Origin: Algibacter sp. L3A6
GTDB lineage: Bacteria; Bacteroidota; Bacteroidia; Flavobacteriales; Flavobacteriaceae
Assembly (NCBI RefSeq): GCF_009796825.1
Contig: NZ_CP047030.1
Location: 2,974,501 to 3,038,500, forward strand
DNA length: 64,000 bases
Direction of reading: 5' to 3'
Positions 17,527 through 26,674 of the stretch are shown one piece after another. How positions within the stretch are numbered: position 1 is the stretch's first letter; every line of letters starts with the position of its first letter. The notes beneath the pieces are model-generated. The model searched no databases. It was not told the DNA's origin and saw nothing but the letters and a program-made list of their open reading frames with translations. The translations under genes were made by a program, and so were the position numbers.

Positions 17527-17898
17527 AATTTATAAGGTGTATTTAGTTATTGGTTTCAATAAAAATATACCTTAAAAACATTCATGTCAAGGGCTTTAAG
17601 ATTAATTAACAAATACTTCAAAACCGTTGTAACATGAGTAATCCCTATAAAAAACAGGGTAGTTTATGGTTCTATTATTGTCTAAAATAGTGGTGGTATA
17701 TTATTTTGGATACATTTGTAAGTAAAGTATTCAGTTTTTCTATTTGTACCCTCTAAAGTTATGGGTGGAGTCAAATTATTTTTCTGAATGACTTTAACAA
17801 GAAATTAAGAATATTTTGAGTGTTTGATGAGTGAAAATTTCATCCAAAATTTATTTAGTTTTAGTATTATTGTGTTTAAAATATAAAAACAACATCAT
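17527..17898. other. 372-bp divergent intergenic region
   Basis: This region separates a minus-strand secreted protein gene from a plus-strand conserved gene and should carry both promoters. The minus-strand promoter is proposed at 17562-17590. For the plus-strand gene I find no exact TAnnTTTG box; TTATTTTG near 17692 is the nearest. A short inverted repeat (CCCTATAAAAAACAGGG) lies near 17644-17660. I see no small ORF or RNA gene. Confidence 0.5.
17562..17590 (-). promoter_or_regulatory. Probable promoter of the small secreted protein gene
   Basis: On the minus strand TTG (17590-17588), an 18-base spacer and TATATTTT (17569-17562) fit the flavobacterial pattern with one mismatch in the -7 box. 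The ATG at 17526 is about 30 bases further on. Confidence 0.45.
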
Positions 17899-18423
17899 AT
17901 GAAATTATTAGGTATTGGGTCTCGAATTAATCATGCTACTCATGGAAAAGGTGTGGTTACCAATGTAACATCTCAGCATTATTGGGTAACGTTTATAGAA
18001 ACCGGATTAGAAACTATTGATTTAGACAGTGATTTTGAAATTATTGAAGCTGCTGATGGCGATGTAGATGCTGTAAGTTTTTCTGAAGTTGAAAGTAGCT
18101 TGGTTAAAATATTAAAGCAATGGAGTGATGTGAGTGAAATTGTGCCTATTGCTGATAAGTATAAAGGCGGAAAACTTATTTTAGAACCAGCCGATGCTAG
18201 CATGAAACCATATGAGTTACCAATTGATAAGTTTTTTAATAAAATAATAATGGTTCGCGATCGCTTGCGTGTTATGGAGCAACGCATTAACGCTAGTGAT
18301 TTGGATGAACAAGGTAAAATAGATTTACAACAATATATTACTAGAATTTATGGCAGCTTAACTAGTTTTAATATTTTATTTAAATCGAAAGCTCATAATT
18401 TTATTGGCCAACGTAGCAAATAA
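17899..18423 (+). CDS. Conserved protein with Tudor-like N-terminal domain
   Basis: This 174-residue cytosolic protein begins with IGSRINHATHGKGVVTNVTSQHYWVTFIETG, the short SH3/Tudor-like fold with the G-x-x-V-x-H-x-x-x-G-x-G-x-V pattern also found at the C-terminus of UvrD/PcrA helicases. The rest is helical (about residues 60-174: ESSLVKILKQWSDV, KIIMVRDRLRVMEQRIN). The Tudor-like part suggests binding of RNA polymerase or nucleic acid, which is an inference from fold only. It is widespread in Bacteroidota as far as I recall. It is the only plus-strand gene in the first 29 kb and ends 7 bases from the convergent MBL-fold gene. Confidence 0.7.
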   Translation: MKLLGIGSRINHATHGKGVVTNVTSQHYWVTFIETGLETIDLDSDFEIIEAADGDVDAVSFSEVESSLVKILKQWSDVSEIVPIADKYKGGKLILEPADASMKPYELPIDKFFNKIIMVRDRLRVMEQRINASDLDEQGKIDLQQYITRIYGSLTSFNILFKSKAHNFIGQRSK

Positions 18424-18430
18424 AATGGGT

Positions 18431-19972
18431 TTAACTAATTAAGGTAAGTTCACCAGAATCGTCAATTTTATATTCAAAATAAAACCACTTTTTTAATTTA
18501 GATTTTTCTTCAATTTTAAAAGCGGTTATCAGGCGTTCGCCATCTGTTTTAAGATAGATAGCGCCGTATACGTCTACATTGGTTTTTGCTAAATGGTTAA
18601 TACCTTCTTCGATTAAAGCGTTGAGCTTATCCGACGGATTTTTCACCATTTTGCCAATGTTTTTCTTCAAGGTAGAGATTACGTTTTTATCTTCATGCTC
18701 TCGTGTAGAGCGCTGTAATTCTGTGGAAAGTAAAACGGGAGAATCGCCTCTGCCGTATTTACCTAAGCGTCCTAATAAATCTGGTCTTGGATGTACGTGA
18801 CCTTCTTGATCTCCAGAAGAAATTACAAAGCAAGCCGGATTTACAGACGACATAAATTCGTTAGTAACGTCGGCTGCGCCGTGATGACAAACCTTCATTA
18901 CTTCAGCATTAAACCAATGTTTTGCTTCTTCAATCATGATTTTTGATGCTTCGGTACCGTATCTAGGAAACGATTTTCGTTTTGTGTAATGTTTTAGAAG
19001 AAATTTTTCGGCAGGCTTATTTAAATCTCCACCAAATAATACTTTAAATTTTCCGTAATGCAGCCTTAAAATTATAGAATGGCCGTTTTTTGTTTTTCCG
19101 TAATCGCTTATTTTTTCTAAACGAATATTATCATTTTTATCTTTATCCGTAACAGGTCCGAGTACTTCTATGCTGTAATTTTTTCCGTCGGAAGGCGCAA
19201 AGTCTGGCATGTAAATTCTATCATTTTCATGAGTGCTTTGGCTTGAGTCGATAGAAAGCATTTTGAAATCCTTAATTTTAGGATTGTTTAAAGCGGCATG
19301 CATAACCTTCGGAAATACATATCTACCAAAGTTTGAATTATCACTAAAATGTGCTTCAATGTCAGTTTTGTTTATGGCTAAATTTTCAATGTACTTTTTT
19401 TTGGTCGTAGCATCTTCTTTATAACCTCCAACTTTATCAAAAGTTCCTTTTACTGGACGCTCCACCAAACCGTTTTGATAAATAGTGTTAAATCCAATGG
19501 TGTTATTTTCAAATATAGATTTAAACCCGTAGTAGTGATCCATATCGGGATGGGTAATTATGGCTGCTTCAAATTGAAATCCACGGTGGGCAAACCTGCC
19601 TTCGAGAAAGGTTTTCATGTTTTCTCCTTCTCCAGCATCAATAACCATAATGCGTTCCTCTTCGTTACGCTCAGGGGTAATTAGTACAGCGCCATCACCT
19701 TGGCCCACGTCTACAAAAACAATTTCTAATGGTCTAGTGTCCGTAGTATCAACTTCTTTTATAAAAAGTGTTTTGGCTTTTGGTGTGTTTGGCGACCAGT
19801 TTATGGCTAGCCAACCTGGTCCAATGTCACTAAAATCATGGTTGCCTTTAATAGAAAGCCAATCTCCCCATAAAACTTGGCGTTCTTTTTTAAGATTACC
19901 TGTTTTTACGTTAAGCTCGTATAAATATATTTTTTTGTGATCCTCCGATAAGCCAACAAATTTATGCGCCAT
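18431..19972 (-). CDS. Stand-alone ComEC-like MBL-fold metallohydrolase
   Basis: The 513-residue product contains the COG2333 metallo-beta-lactamase domain of competence protein ComEC, without the ComEC membrane channel. Strand 1 reads LEIVFVDVGQGDGAVLI, then VIDAGEGENM, then the metal motif THPDMDHYYG (His141, Asp145, His146), followed by HSIILRLHYGKFKVLFGGDLN and MKVCHHGAADVTNEF with HVHPRP. So all metal ligands seem present and it should be a phosphodiesterase or nuclease. The first 80 residues form a domain of their own with a WGDWLSIKGNHDF stretch, and the last 60 are unassigned. There is no signal peptide, so it is cytosolic. Similar stand-alone enzymes occur in some defence islands, but no such partner is visible here. 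Confidence 0.82.
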   Translation of the reverse strand: MAHKFVGLSEDHKKIYLYELNVKTGNLKKERQVLWGDWLSIKGNHDFSDIGPGWLAINWSPNTPKAKTLFIKEVDTTDTRPLEIVFVDVGQGDGAVLITPERNEEERIMVIDAGEGENMKTFLEGRFAHRGFQFEAAIITHPDMDHYYGFKSIFENNTIGFNTIYQNGLVERPVKGTFDKVGGYKEDATTKKKYIENLAINKTDIEAHFSDNSNFGRYVFPKVMHAALNNPKIKDFKMLSIDSSQSTHENDRIYMPDFAPSDGKNYSIEVLGPVTDKDKNDNIRLEKISDYGKTKNGHSIILRLHYGKFKVLFGGDLNKPAEKFLLKHYTKRKSFPRYGTEASKIMIEEAKHWFNAEVMKVCHHGAADVTNEFMSSVNPACFVISSGDQEGHVHPRPDLLGRLGKYGRGDSPVLLSTELQRSTREHEDKNVISTLKKNIGKMVKNPSDKLNALIEEGINHLAKTNVDVYGAIYLKTDGERLITAFKIEEKSKLKKWFYFEYKIDDSGELTLIS

Positions 19973-20135
19973 TATAAATCGATTTAATTAATTTGTGGGT
20001 TAATAATTATCGAAGTTACTTGATGTATTAAAACTTGAACTTCCAGTTTTGGGTGGAATAAAATTACATAATTTTAATTAAAAGTTCTTGTATTAATCTT
20101 AAAATTAATAGTTTATTAATCTAGGTGAAGCTATT

Positions 20136-20852
20136 TTAGTTTGATGTTTTAAGATGGTCAATTTCTAATCCTAAAACCATAAGTTTATGGAAGTTTGGTA
20201 ATAAAGCTCCTGTTTCGGTAGTTTTCCAATCGCTCCAAGTGGCCTCTAAACCATCGATAGGGAGTATGGATGTCCACATTTTAAAAGATACAGGTTTATA
20301 ATTATCATCTAAAATCCATAAATAAGAATCTCCAGGCGTAGAGCCTCCCGACTTGTAAGTAATTAAAAGTGCGGGTTTGTTGTTTGCTAGCTTTACGAGG
20401 CGACGTTCGGTACCTGCATCGAAAACTTTATAAGGTGCCACAAGCCAAAAGGAATCGTTATTAAAATAATTAAGAGCCTTTTCTTTAAGTTCTTCAGCAA
20501 TTTCGTTTTCTGTAATAAAACCATGAACATAAGCTTTGCTTAAACTGTGGTTGTTTAAGTCTAGAGCAACTCTGTAGTCTTTCCAAAAAACATCACAGGT
20601 GTTTTGGCTTTTTTGCCATTGGTAATGGTGTCTGTTTTTAAACGTCCATTCAATATAGTCTGTGTTTTTATAAGCTTCGAAATCTAAGGCTTTAAGCATG
20701 TTCTCTGCCAGAGCATCTGCTTGTTCACCTTTAACTCCTGTTGGTAAATCTTCATTATATTTAAAATAGACAAAACCAAATAGTAAAATGCTTGGTAATG
20801 TGAGGAATACAATGATTCCTAAAACGATTTTTGTTACTTTCTTTATTTTCAA
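20136..20852 (-). CDS. Membrane-anchored protein of unknown function
   Basis: This 238-residue protein has one N-terminal membrane helix (about residues 8-28) and an extracytoplasmic domain. The domain has a distinctive C-terminal half with KPALLITYKSGGSTPGDSYLWILDDNYKPVSFKMWTSILPIDGLEATWSDW, a fold pattern seen in LolA-like lipid-binding proteins, though I cannot assign it. It may handle a lipoprotein or lipid at the inner-membrane face. Its first 60 residues (KYNEDLPTG...EQADALAEN) are partly repeated in degenerate form in the scar just upstream (21148-21250), so the gene was once duplicated. Confidence 0.7.
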   Translation of the reverse strand: MKIKKVTKIVLGIIVFLTLPSILLFGFVYFKYNEDLPTGVKGEQADALAENMLKALDFEAYKNTDYIEWTFKNRHHYQWQKSQNTCDVFWKDYRVALDLNNHSLSKAYVHGFITENEIAEELKEKALNYFNNDSFWLVAPYKVFDAGTERRLVKLANNKPALLITYKSGGSTPGDSYLWILDDNYKPVSFKMWTSILPIDGLEATWSDWKTTETGALLPNFHKLMVLGLEIDHLKTSN

Positions 20853-20911
20853 ACTGAGAGAATTTATTATCTTAATAATGCAAAGCTAGAAGTTTTAGGT
20901 GTATTAATCAC

Positions 20912-21250
20912 TCAAAATCCGATGGCGGTATCATCTCCACGATAATCTGCGCCTCCTTCCAAAGTTTTATCATCTAAAACAAGAATTCCATCTACTTTTC
21001 CTATGACAGGAGAATCTTTTTCGTTAATTGAATACCTTAATTTTTTAAGGGTTTGTATTATAGTTTTATCGAAAGAATGGCGTTTCATGTTAATTTCATC
21101 TGGCAGCCATTGATGGAGTAAGCGTGACGAGTTTAGCGCTTCTTGCATGGTCATGTTATCTGCTTTAAAAGGTCCATTTAATATATTTTTCTGCCAAAGC
21201 ATCTGTTTGTTCTCCTTGAATTTCAGTTGTAAAGCTTTATTATATTTCAG
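20912..21250 (-). pseudogene. Chimeric gene scar: fragment of the 238-residue gene joined to a ggt C-terminus
   Basis: Two decayed pieces are joined here. From about 21250 to 21155 the minus strand matches the N-terminal codons of the gene at 20136-20852 (KYN...L...QTDALAE, then YIKWTF), but with a 1-base deletion and an internal deletion of about 15 codons, and it ends in a stop. From about 21145 to 20912 it matches the C-terminus of the gamma-glutamyltransferase at 26675-28375 from MTMQEA to the GF end, about four-fifths identical over 80 residues by eye. The catalytic threonine of ggt is absent, so this part cannot be an active enzyme. It was formed by duplication and deletion. Confidence 0.85.
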
Positions 21251-21258
21251 AAATAAAT

Positions 21259-21290
21259 CAAAAAACGCATGAACTTTTGCTCATGCGTTT
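21259..21290 (-). terminator. Terminator of the large T9SS cargo gene
   Basis: A 10-bp perfect stem (AAACGCATGA at 21263-21272 with TCATGCGTTT at 21281-21290) and an 8-base loop are followed on the minus strand by further T residues. It lies just behind the stop of the 1747-residue gene. Confidence 0.85.
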
Positions 21291-21305
21291 ATATTAATTT
21301 TTGAA

Positions 21306-24300
21306 TTATCTTTTAAGTGTGAAGTGTGCCTTCATAATTTTTCTCTCATTTGTTTTTGGTTCCCTATATTCTACAGTAAACCAATAATCGTTTGTAGGCA
21401 TTAAATTACCATTATAAGTGCCATCCCATCCTTTACCTTTAGGGTTTAGTTGTTTTAATAACCTTCCGTAACGATCGAAAATATAAATTATAGCATCGGG
21501 TTGAGTATCTATAGAATAAATGTTCCAGGTATCGTTGTAGCCATCATTATTTGGTGTGAAGTATAGTGGGTAATCTATAACGAATATCTCAATACTGTTT
21601 TCACCACATCCGTCGATATTATTAGCTGTTACTACATTGTAACCAGGTTTAATATTTGTGAAAGTGTAGCTTGAAGTACCGTCACTATTAATTGTACCTA
21701 ATTGTGGGGAGCCATCGTTTAAAATAAATGTATGATTTGTTGTTATTGTACTAATTTCAGAAGCAGTCGCGGTTACTGTTACATCATGCAGGTTTGCAAA
21801 TGCAGGTGTTAACTCGTAGCTTAATTCTGGAGGTGCACTCGCCTCAACTATAATTGTATAGTTATTGGAGCACATGAAAGGGCTAAGCATATCGGTTACA
21901 ATAAGATTGTATTCACCACTTTGATTTGGTATTAGTGATGGTTCCGTTTCGTTTGGTATAATTATACCGTTGTAATACCAAGAAAAGCTATATTCCGGTT
22001 TATTTAAAGGAATATTTATTACCGTAGAATCGTCAATAGCAATTCCATTGGTGTCAACACATATTAAGTATGATTCTTCTAATTGAATATATGGTAAACT
22101 TTCTACCATTAACCCTAGTTCGGTAATGGCATAACATGTGCTTCCTGGTGAATTGTTATCTACTCGCGCATATATAGTTTGAGGATTAATTGTGTTTTCG
22201 TAAAGATTAGGTAGAGTATTTGATTTTTGTTCCGCATCATCAAAAGTCGGATAATAACTAACAGAATATATAGTATTATCTAAGCCGTTTAGAACATTGT
22301 TGTCTTGGATGCTTAAATCGAAAACAGTGGTATTGTTTGCTGTATTATTATCTGTTTCAGGGGTGTCATCGCAAACACTATAAGTTTCTAAATTTTGATT
22401 TGCCAGAATAGTATCGTTTAAGACTGTAATAGTTTGTATTTGATCTATAGCCGAATTGCCATTAGTATCTTCTAAACTCCATGTTCTAGTAATGATTTTA
22501 GAACCAGGACATTCGCCGTCAACAATAGTGTCTATAAAAGTGGCTTGAATTCCTGTAGAACAATTATCCAATTCATCTAATACATCGCCAGTAATATTAA
22601 TACTAATATCATAGTTAGAGTTAATGTCTGAAAAAATTTCAATATCATCTGGAGCAGTAAATGTCGGACTTTCGTTATCTTCTACAGTAACAATTTGTTC
22701 GCAAGTACTGGTGTTTCCAACTCCATCTGTCGCTGTCCAAGTTATTGTAGTATCTCCAGTAGGAAAAATTGTAGGAGCGTTATTTGTTAAACTAGCAACA
22801 ATACAGTTATCAACAGCTGTTATGTTTCCTAAATTTACATTGCTAGCAGTGCATAATCCAGTATCTGTATCTATTGTTATGTCAATAGCGCAATTAATAG
22901 TTGGACTTTCGTTATCCTCTATATTTATTATTTGAATGGTACTAGTAGCGTTGTCGCAACGATCTTTAATGGTATAAGTTCTTGTTATTACAATTGGGTC
23001 GGTACCGGTAACTGTGTCATCGCTTGTTACAATTAAATCGTTATCATTGCTACATGAATCTGTAATAGTTAATCCCATGAGTTCTAACTCAGGTACGGTA
23101 GTTACTGCTATGTCGGCATCGCTAACAGAGCATTTTGCTATTGTTGTTTCTGCTATTGTACCGGTTAAACTAGGAGCCACTGTATCGTTTACTAAGTAGT
23201 TTTTAGTAGAAATTGTTTCATAGAATAAAGTGTCTCCTGTATTATAAATGTTATCATTATTGATATCTAAGTACTCTATTACAGTATAGGTTCGGGTTAC
23301 GGTTTGATTACAATTACCAGTATCTAGACTATTTGCTGCTGTGATTTCTATTAGGCCACAATTATTATTGTTAATTAAGCCATCGGCATTTCCTAAAGTT
23401 TCAAATTCTGTTTGACTTAAAATAGTGCTCGATGGTATGTCATCATAACATTGAACTTGTGTAGGGGTTGTAGAAAAAGTTGGAGAAACCGATTCAGAAA
23501 TGGATTTTATAGTTACGGTTAAGAATGCTGTATCAAAGTTATCAGTATTTGTTGTTTCTGTAATTTTGTATTCTAATGTGTAAGTTTGTCCAGGTAAACT
23601 GATGTTATTTACATCTATATTTCCCATGGCGTCTATGGTAATTACGTTTTCCGGATCTGCAGTTTCTGTAGTTACTAAAAAATCGGTTTGTACTAATGGC
23701 TGTTGACCGTAGGTGTCATTATCTAACACATTTAAAAGGTTGTTGTAAATTGTTGATGGGCAGATATCTAAAACAGAATTGTCAATAGCTGTTAAATCAC
23801 TTTCTAATATGTTTATAGTTACTGTAGTGCTATCTATACCATTGCAACCAGTATCAACAACATAATCAAAAGTGTAAGTTCCGGCCTCTAATCCAGTTGC
23901 ATCCCATAAATTATCATTTAAAGTGCCTGAAGGTGTTGCAGTAGTTTCTGTCCAGATTCCAAAATTATCATAAGGACCATTAATGTAGTCGAATAAATTC
24001 TCTAAAGTAGTATCTATAAATGCGATATCTACAGTTTGTCCATTACCAGCAATAGGCGGTGCACTAGTAACTGTATAACTTAAGGTTTGGTTAGCACAAG
24101 AATTTGGATTAGCACTATAGCTTAGAACTGCATTATATGTACCAGTATCTGTAGCAGAGTACGGTGTGAAATTTAAAGTGTTTCCCGTAGCAGAAAAACT
24201 AGGGTCTCCATCTTTGGTCCATGTAACATCAATAATTGATAAAGCATTAGTAGTAAGAAAACCATTTTCTCCAACACACAAGTTGTAGGGCTGTATAACA

Positions 24301-26549
24301 GATAATTGAGATTTATTAGCATTAATAACAAAATTACTTATAGCGCCACAATCATCACTTATTTGTACCTCGTATAGACCAGGTGTTAAGCCTGTAAACA
24401 CAGGATCGTTACCGTTATCAATAGCAGGGCTAAGTGCAACTCCATCTTTACTTATTAACTCATAATTTAAATTGACACCTAATGCATCAATTAATAAATC
24501 ATTAGTGCCATTTCCACAATCGATTACAGAAAAATCAACAAGCGTAATGTTATTATCACCAATTGTAAATTCTTGAAGCGTGTTATAGCAACGTTCTTGC
24601 TCACTAGTTCTTAAAAAAGAATAATAAATTCTAAATAATCCAGATCCGGTAACATTATTAATAAAACCACTATCAGTTATGAATTGCCCATAGTTATTTT
24701 GAGTATTAGTTAATATAACAGAGGTGTTGCTATCTTGGTATAAATATGTGTTATCTACATAATTAGTTAACTCGGCAGTAGCACTATTAATATTTGCCCA
24801 AACGCCATCTGTAGTGTTAAATTTTTGAAGAACAAAGGTTGGATTGGTTATATTAAATGTCGCAGTTAGATTAAGATTAAAGCTACCACAAAATGATGTA
24901 ATCGAGGCGTCCACATCTTTAAAAAGAACTCCATTGATAGTTTTGGAGCCAGTTAAAGAGTAGCCGCATGTTGTTTCTACATCAAAAGTATAATCACCTG
25001 CAGGTAAATCATAAAGGTATATGAAATCTCCATAAAAATTATTAACAGTAGATGTTACTATGTCTATTGTTAGTGGCCCTGTGTAGTTTGCAGGTGCAGA
25101 GGTAATAGTTACGCTGTTAAAGCCAGCAGCTGAAGTTGTATCAGAAGTTCCTTGCTTTGTTACATTTATTTCTAAATTACCTGTTGCACCACAACCTTCT
25201 CTGGTTCTAATACTTAATTCTCTTGGGCTGTTATCGGTTACAACGTTTATAGTTTTATTTACTTGGCGACCACAGTTGTCTTTAAATGCAAAAGTGTAAC
25301 TTCCATCAGGAAGGCTTAAGTTGTAGTGTCCAAAATATAAAGTGTTAGCGTTGGGAATTGGATCAGAAATATTAGATCCAACAGGAAAAATAGAGTTATA
25401 AAGGTTTGGATCATTATTTAGATCGAAAGCGGCTGGTGCAGATAAAACCTCAATGGTCATTGGAAATGCAAAGTTTGCAAAATCGGAAAACCTCAGACGC
25501 TGTCCTCCACATTCTTGAGTTGTTCGCGGAATAACATTTAATTTTGGTGGACCAGAAAAATCAACAGTACTTAAATAAACAACGCTACCACACACATTTG
25601 TTATTTGTGTTGTCACTGAATATGATGTGTCTTGTGTTGGAAGATTATAATAGGCCCCATTTTCATTGTTGGAGGTCCAGGTATCAGTCATCACTGTATC
25701 ATTTCCATCGGCATCATCATCATAAGTTATTGTTACATCAAAAGGATAAAAGTTTTCATCAAGATCATTTGTTATACTTCCTGTGCTTAATTCTTCCAAT
25801 ACATAAATAAAAAGTTTTGTTTGCGAGCAATCTTCGTTATCAATATTATTATTAAATACATAAGGGTTTGTATAAGTAGGGGCTAGGTCTATTAAATTAA
25901 TTCCTTGAACTACTATGTTGCCACAAACATCTTCAACTTCAATGGTGTAGTCTCCAAAGGCTAAATTTGTAAACGTACTTTCAGTACCAGCGTCTATTTG
26001 AGCCTGAGTAATGGTTTCAATTAACACACCAGCTTGTCTAACTCTATATTCTAAAACATTACCAGAGTTTAATAATACATTGATAGTTCCTAAACAAGCA
26101 CTTTCTTGGATGGCGTCAAAAGTAATAGGTACAATGTTATTAGCGACTGTAATTACTTGTTCTATTATTGTATCAGTAGCTCCAATGGTTTCAGTTGCTC
26201 TTATAATATAGGTGCCACTATTTATAGTTGTTATATTGGTTGTAAAGTCAGCAGAACTAATTGGTCCTTCAAATACTGTTTCACTATTTATTGGTGTTGT
26301 TAAATCTGAGGTGTCATAAACTAAAAACTCAAAAGTAGCGCCTATTTCAGAAGCATTGATTTCTATTTGGATGTTTCCGTCTCCCGCGCACTCTTCTCCT
26401 TTAGCAGTAAGATTCATGGTGTAACCAGAAATTTCAGAGTTATTTATTGAATGTATATTATCTGTGTTTAATGCGAACACATTAGATATATCGCCATTGA
26501 ATATTGTTAAAAACACTAAAAAAAGCAGTAGTAGGTATTTGTTTTTCAT
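21306..26549 (-). CDS. Very large type-B T9SS-secreted surface protein with HYR domain
   Basis: The 1747-residue product has a signal peptide (about residues 1-27) and ends with the CHU_C/gliding-motility type C-terminal domain: LYFTPNNDGYNDTWNIY, IYIFDRYGRLLKQLNPKGKGWDGTYNG and PTNDYWFTVEYRE, the signature of type-B cargo of the type IX secretion system. In between lie many Ig-like, threonine- and asparagine-rich repeats with pairs of cysteines, and near residues 1205-1300 an HYR-like module (INCAIDITIDTD ... DTTITWTATDGVGNTSTCE). It should be exported across the outer membrane and stay at the surface as an adhesin. It is the only type-B cargo in the window, and the T9SS gene porQ lies at 34.9 kb. 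Confidence 0.93.
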   Translation of the reverse strand: MKNKYLLLLFLVFLTIFNGDISNVFALNTDNIHSINNSEISGYTMNLTAKGEECAGDGNIQIEINASEIGATFEFLVYDTSDLTTPINSETVFEGPISSADFTTNITTINSGTYIIRATETIGATDTIIEQVITVANNIVPITFDAIQESACLGTINVLLNSGNVLEYRVRQAGVLIETITQAQIDAGTESTFTNLAFGDYTIEVEDVCGNIVVQGINLIDLAPTYTNPYVFNNNIDNEDCSQTKLFIYVLEELSTGSITNDLDENFYPFDVTITYDDDADGNDTVMTDTWTSNNENGAYYNLPTQDTSYSVTTQITNVCGSVVYLSTVDFSGPPKLNVIPRTTQECGGQRLRFSDFANFAFPMTIEVLSAPAAFDLNNDPNLYNSIFPVGSNISDPIPNANTLYFGHYNLSLPDGSYTFAFKDNCGRQVNKTINVVTDNSPRELSIRTREGCGATGNLEINVTKQGTSDTTSAAGFNSVTITSAPANYTGPLTIDIVTSTVNNFYGDFIYLYDLPAGDYTFDVETTCGYSLTGSKTINGVLFKDVDASITSFCGSFNLNLTATFNITNPTFVLQKFNTTDGVWANINSATAELTNYVDNTYLYQDSNTSVILTNTQNNYGQFITDSGFINNVTGSGLFRIYYSFLRTSEQERCYNTLQEFTIGDNNITLVDFSVIDCGNGTNDLLIDALGVNLNYELISKDGVALSPAIDNGNDPVFTGLTPGLYEVQISDDCGAISNFVINANKSQLSVIQPYNLCVGENGFLTTNALSIIDVTWTKDGDPSFSATGNTLNFTPYSATDTGTYNAVLSYSANPNSCANQTLSYTVTSAPPIAGNGQTVDIAFIDTTLENLFDYINGPYDNFGIWTETTATPSGTLNDNLWDATGLEAGTYTFDYVVDTGCNGIDSTTVTINILESDLTAIDNSVLDICPSTIYNNLLNVLDNDTYGQQPLVQTDFLVTTETADPENVITIDAMGNIDVNNISLPGQTYTLEYKITETTNTDNFDTAFLTVTIKSISESVSPTFSTTPTQVQCYDDIPSSTILSQTEFETLGNADGLINNNNCGLIEITAANSLDTGNCNQTVTRTYTVIEYLDINNDNIYNTGDTLFYETISTKNYLVNDTVAPSLTGTIAETTIAKCSVSDADIAVTTVPELELMGLTITDSCSNDNDLIVTSDDTVTGTDPIVITRTYTIKDRCDNATSTIQIINIEDNESPTINCAIDITIDTDTGLCTASNVNLGNITAVDNCIVASLTNNAPTIFPTGDTTITWTATDGVGNTSTCEQIVTVEDNESPTFTAPDDIEIFSDINSNYDISINITGDVLDELDNCSTGIQATFIDTIVDGECPGSKIITRTWSLEDTNGNSAIDQIQTITVLNDTILANQNLETYSVCDDTPETDNNTANNTTVFDLSIQDNNVLNGLDNTIYSVSYYPTFDDAEQKSNTLPNLYENTINPQTIYARVDNNSPGSTCYAITELGLMVESLPYIQLEESYLICVDTNGIAIDDSTVINIPLNKPEYSFSWYYNGIIIPNETEPSLIPNQSGEYNLIVTDMLSPFMCSNNYTIIVEASAPPELSYELTPAFANLHDVTVTATASEISTITTNHTFILNDGSPQLGTINSDGTSSYTFTNIKPGYNVVTANNIDGCGENSIEIFVIDYPLYFTPNNDGYNDTWNIYSIDTQPDAIIYIFDRYGRLLKQLNPKGKGWDGTYNGNLMPTNDYWFTVEYREPKTNERKIMKAHFTLKR

Positions 26550-26674
26550 TACATTTTATTTTTAATAAGGTTATATTGCTATAAAGGCACAAGACTAATT
26601 ATGGGGTGTTTAATAAAGTGCTTTTATAGAGGATTTATTAGTGAAAAAAGTTAATATTCTAATGATGTCTTTTG

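Noticed and set aside
21306..26549. Several plus-strand ORFs of 61-103 codons within the large T9SS gene
   Set aside because: They are antisense shadows of the repetitive threonine-rich coding sequence, without starts, families or codon use of their own.
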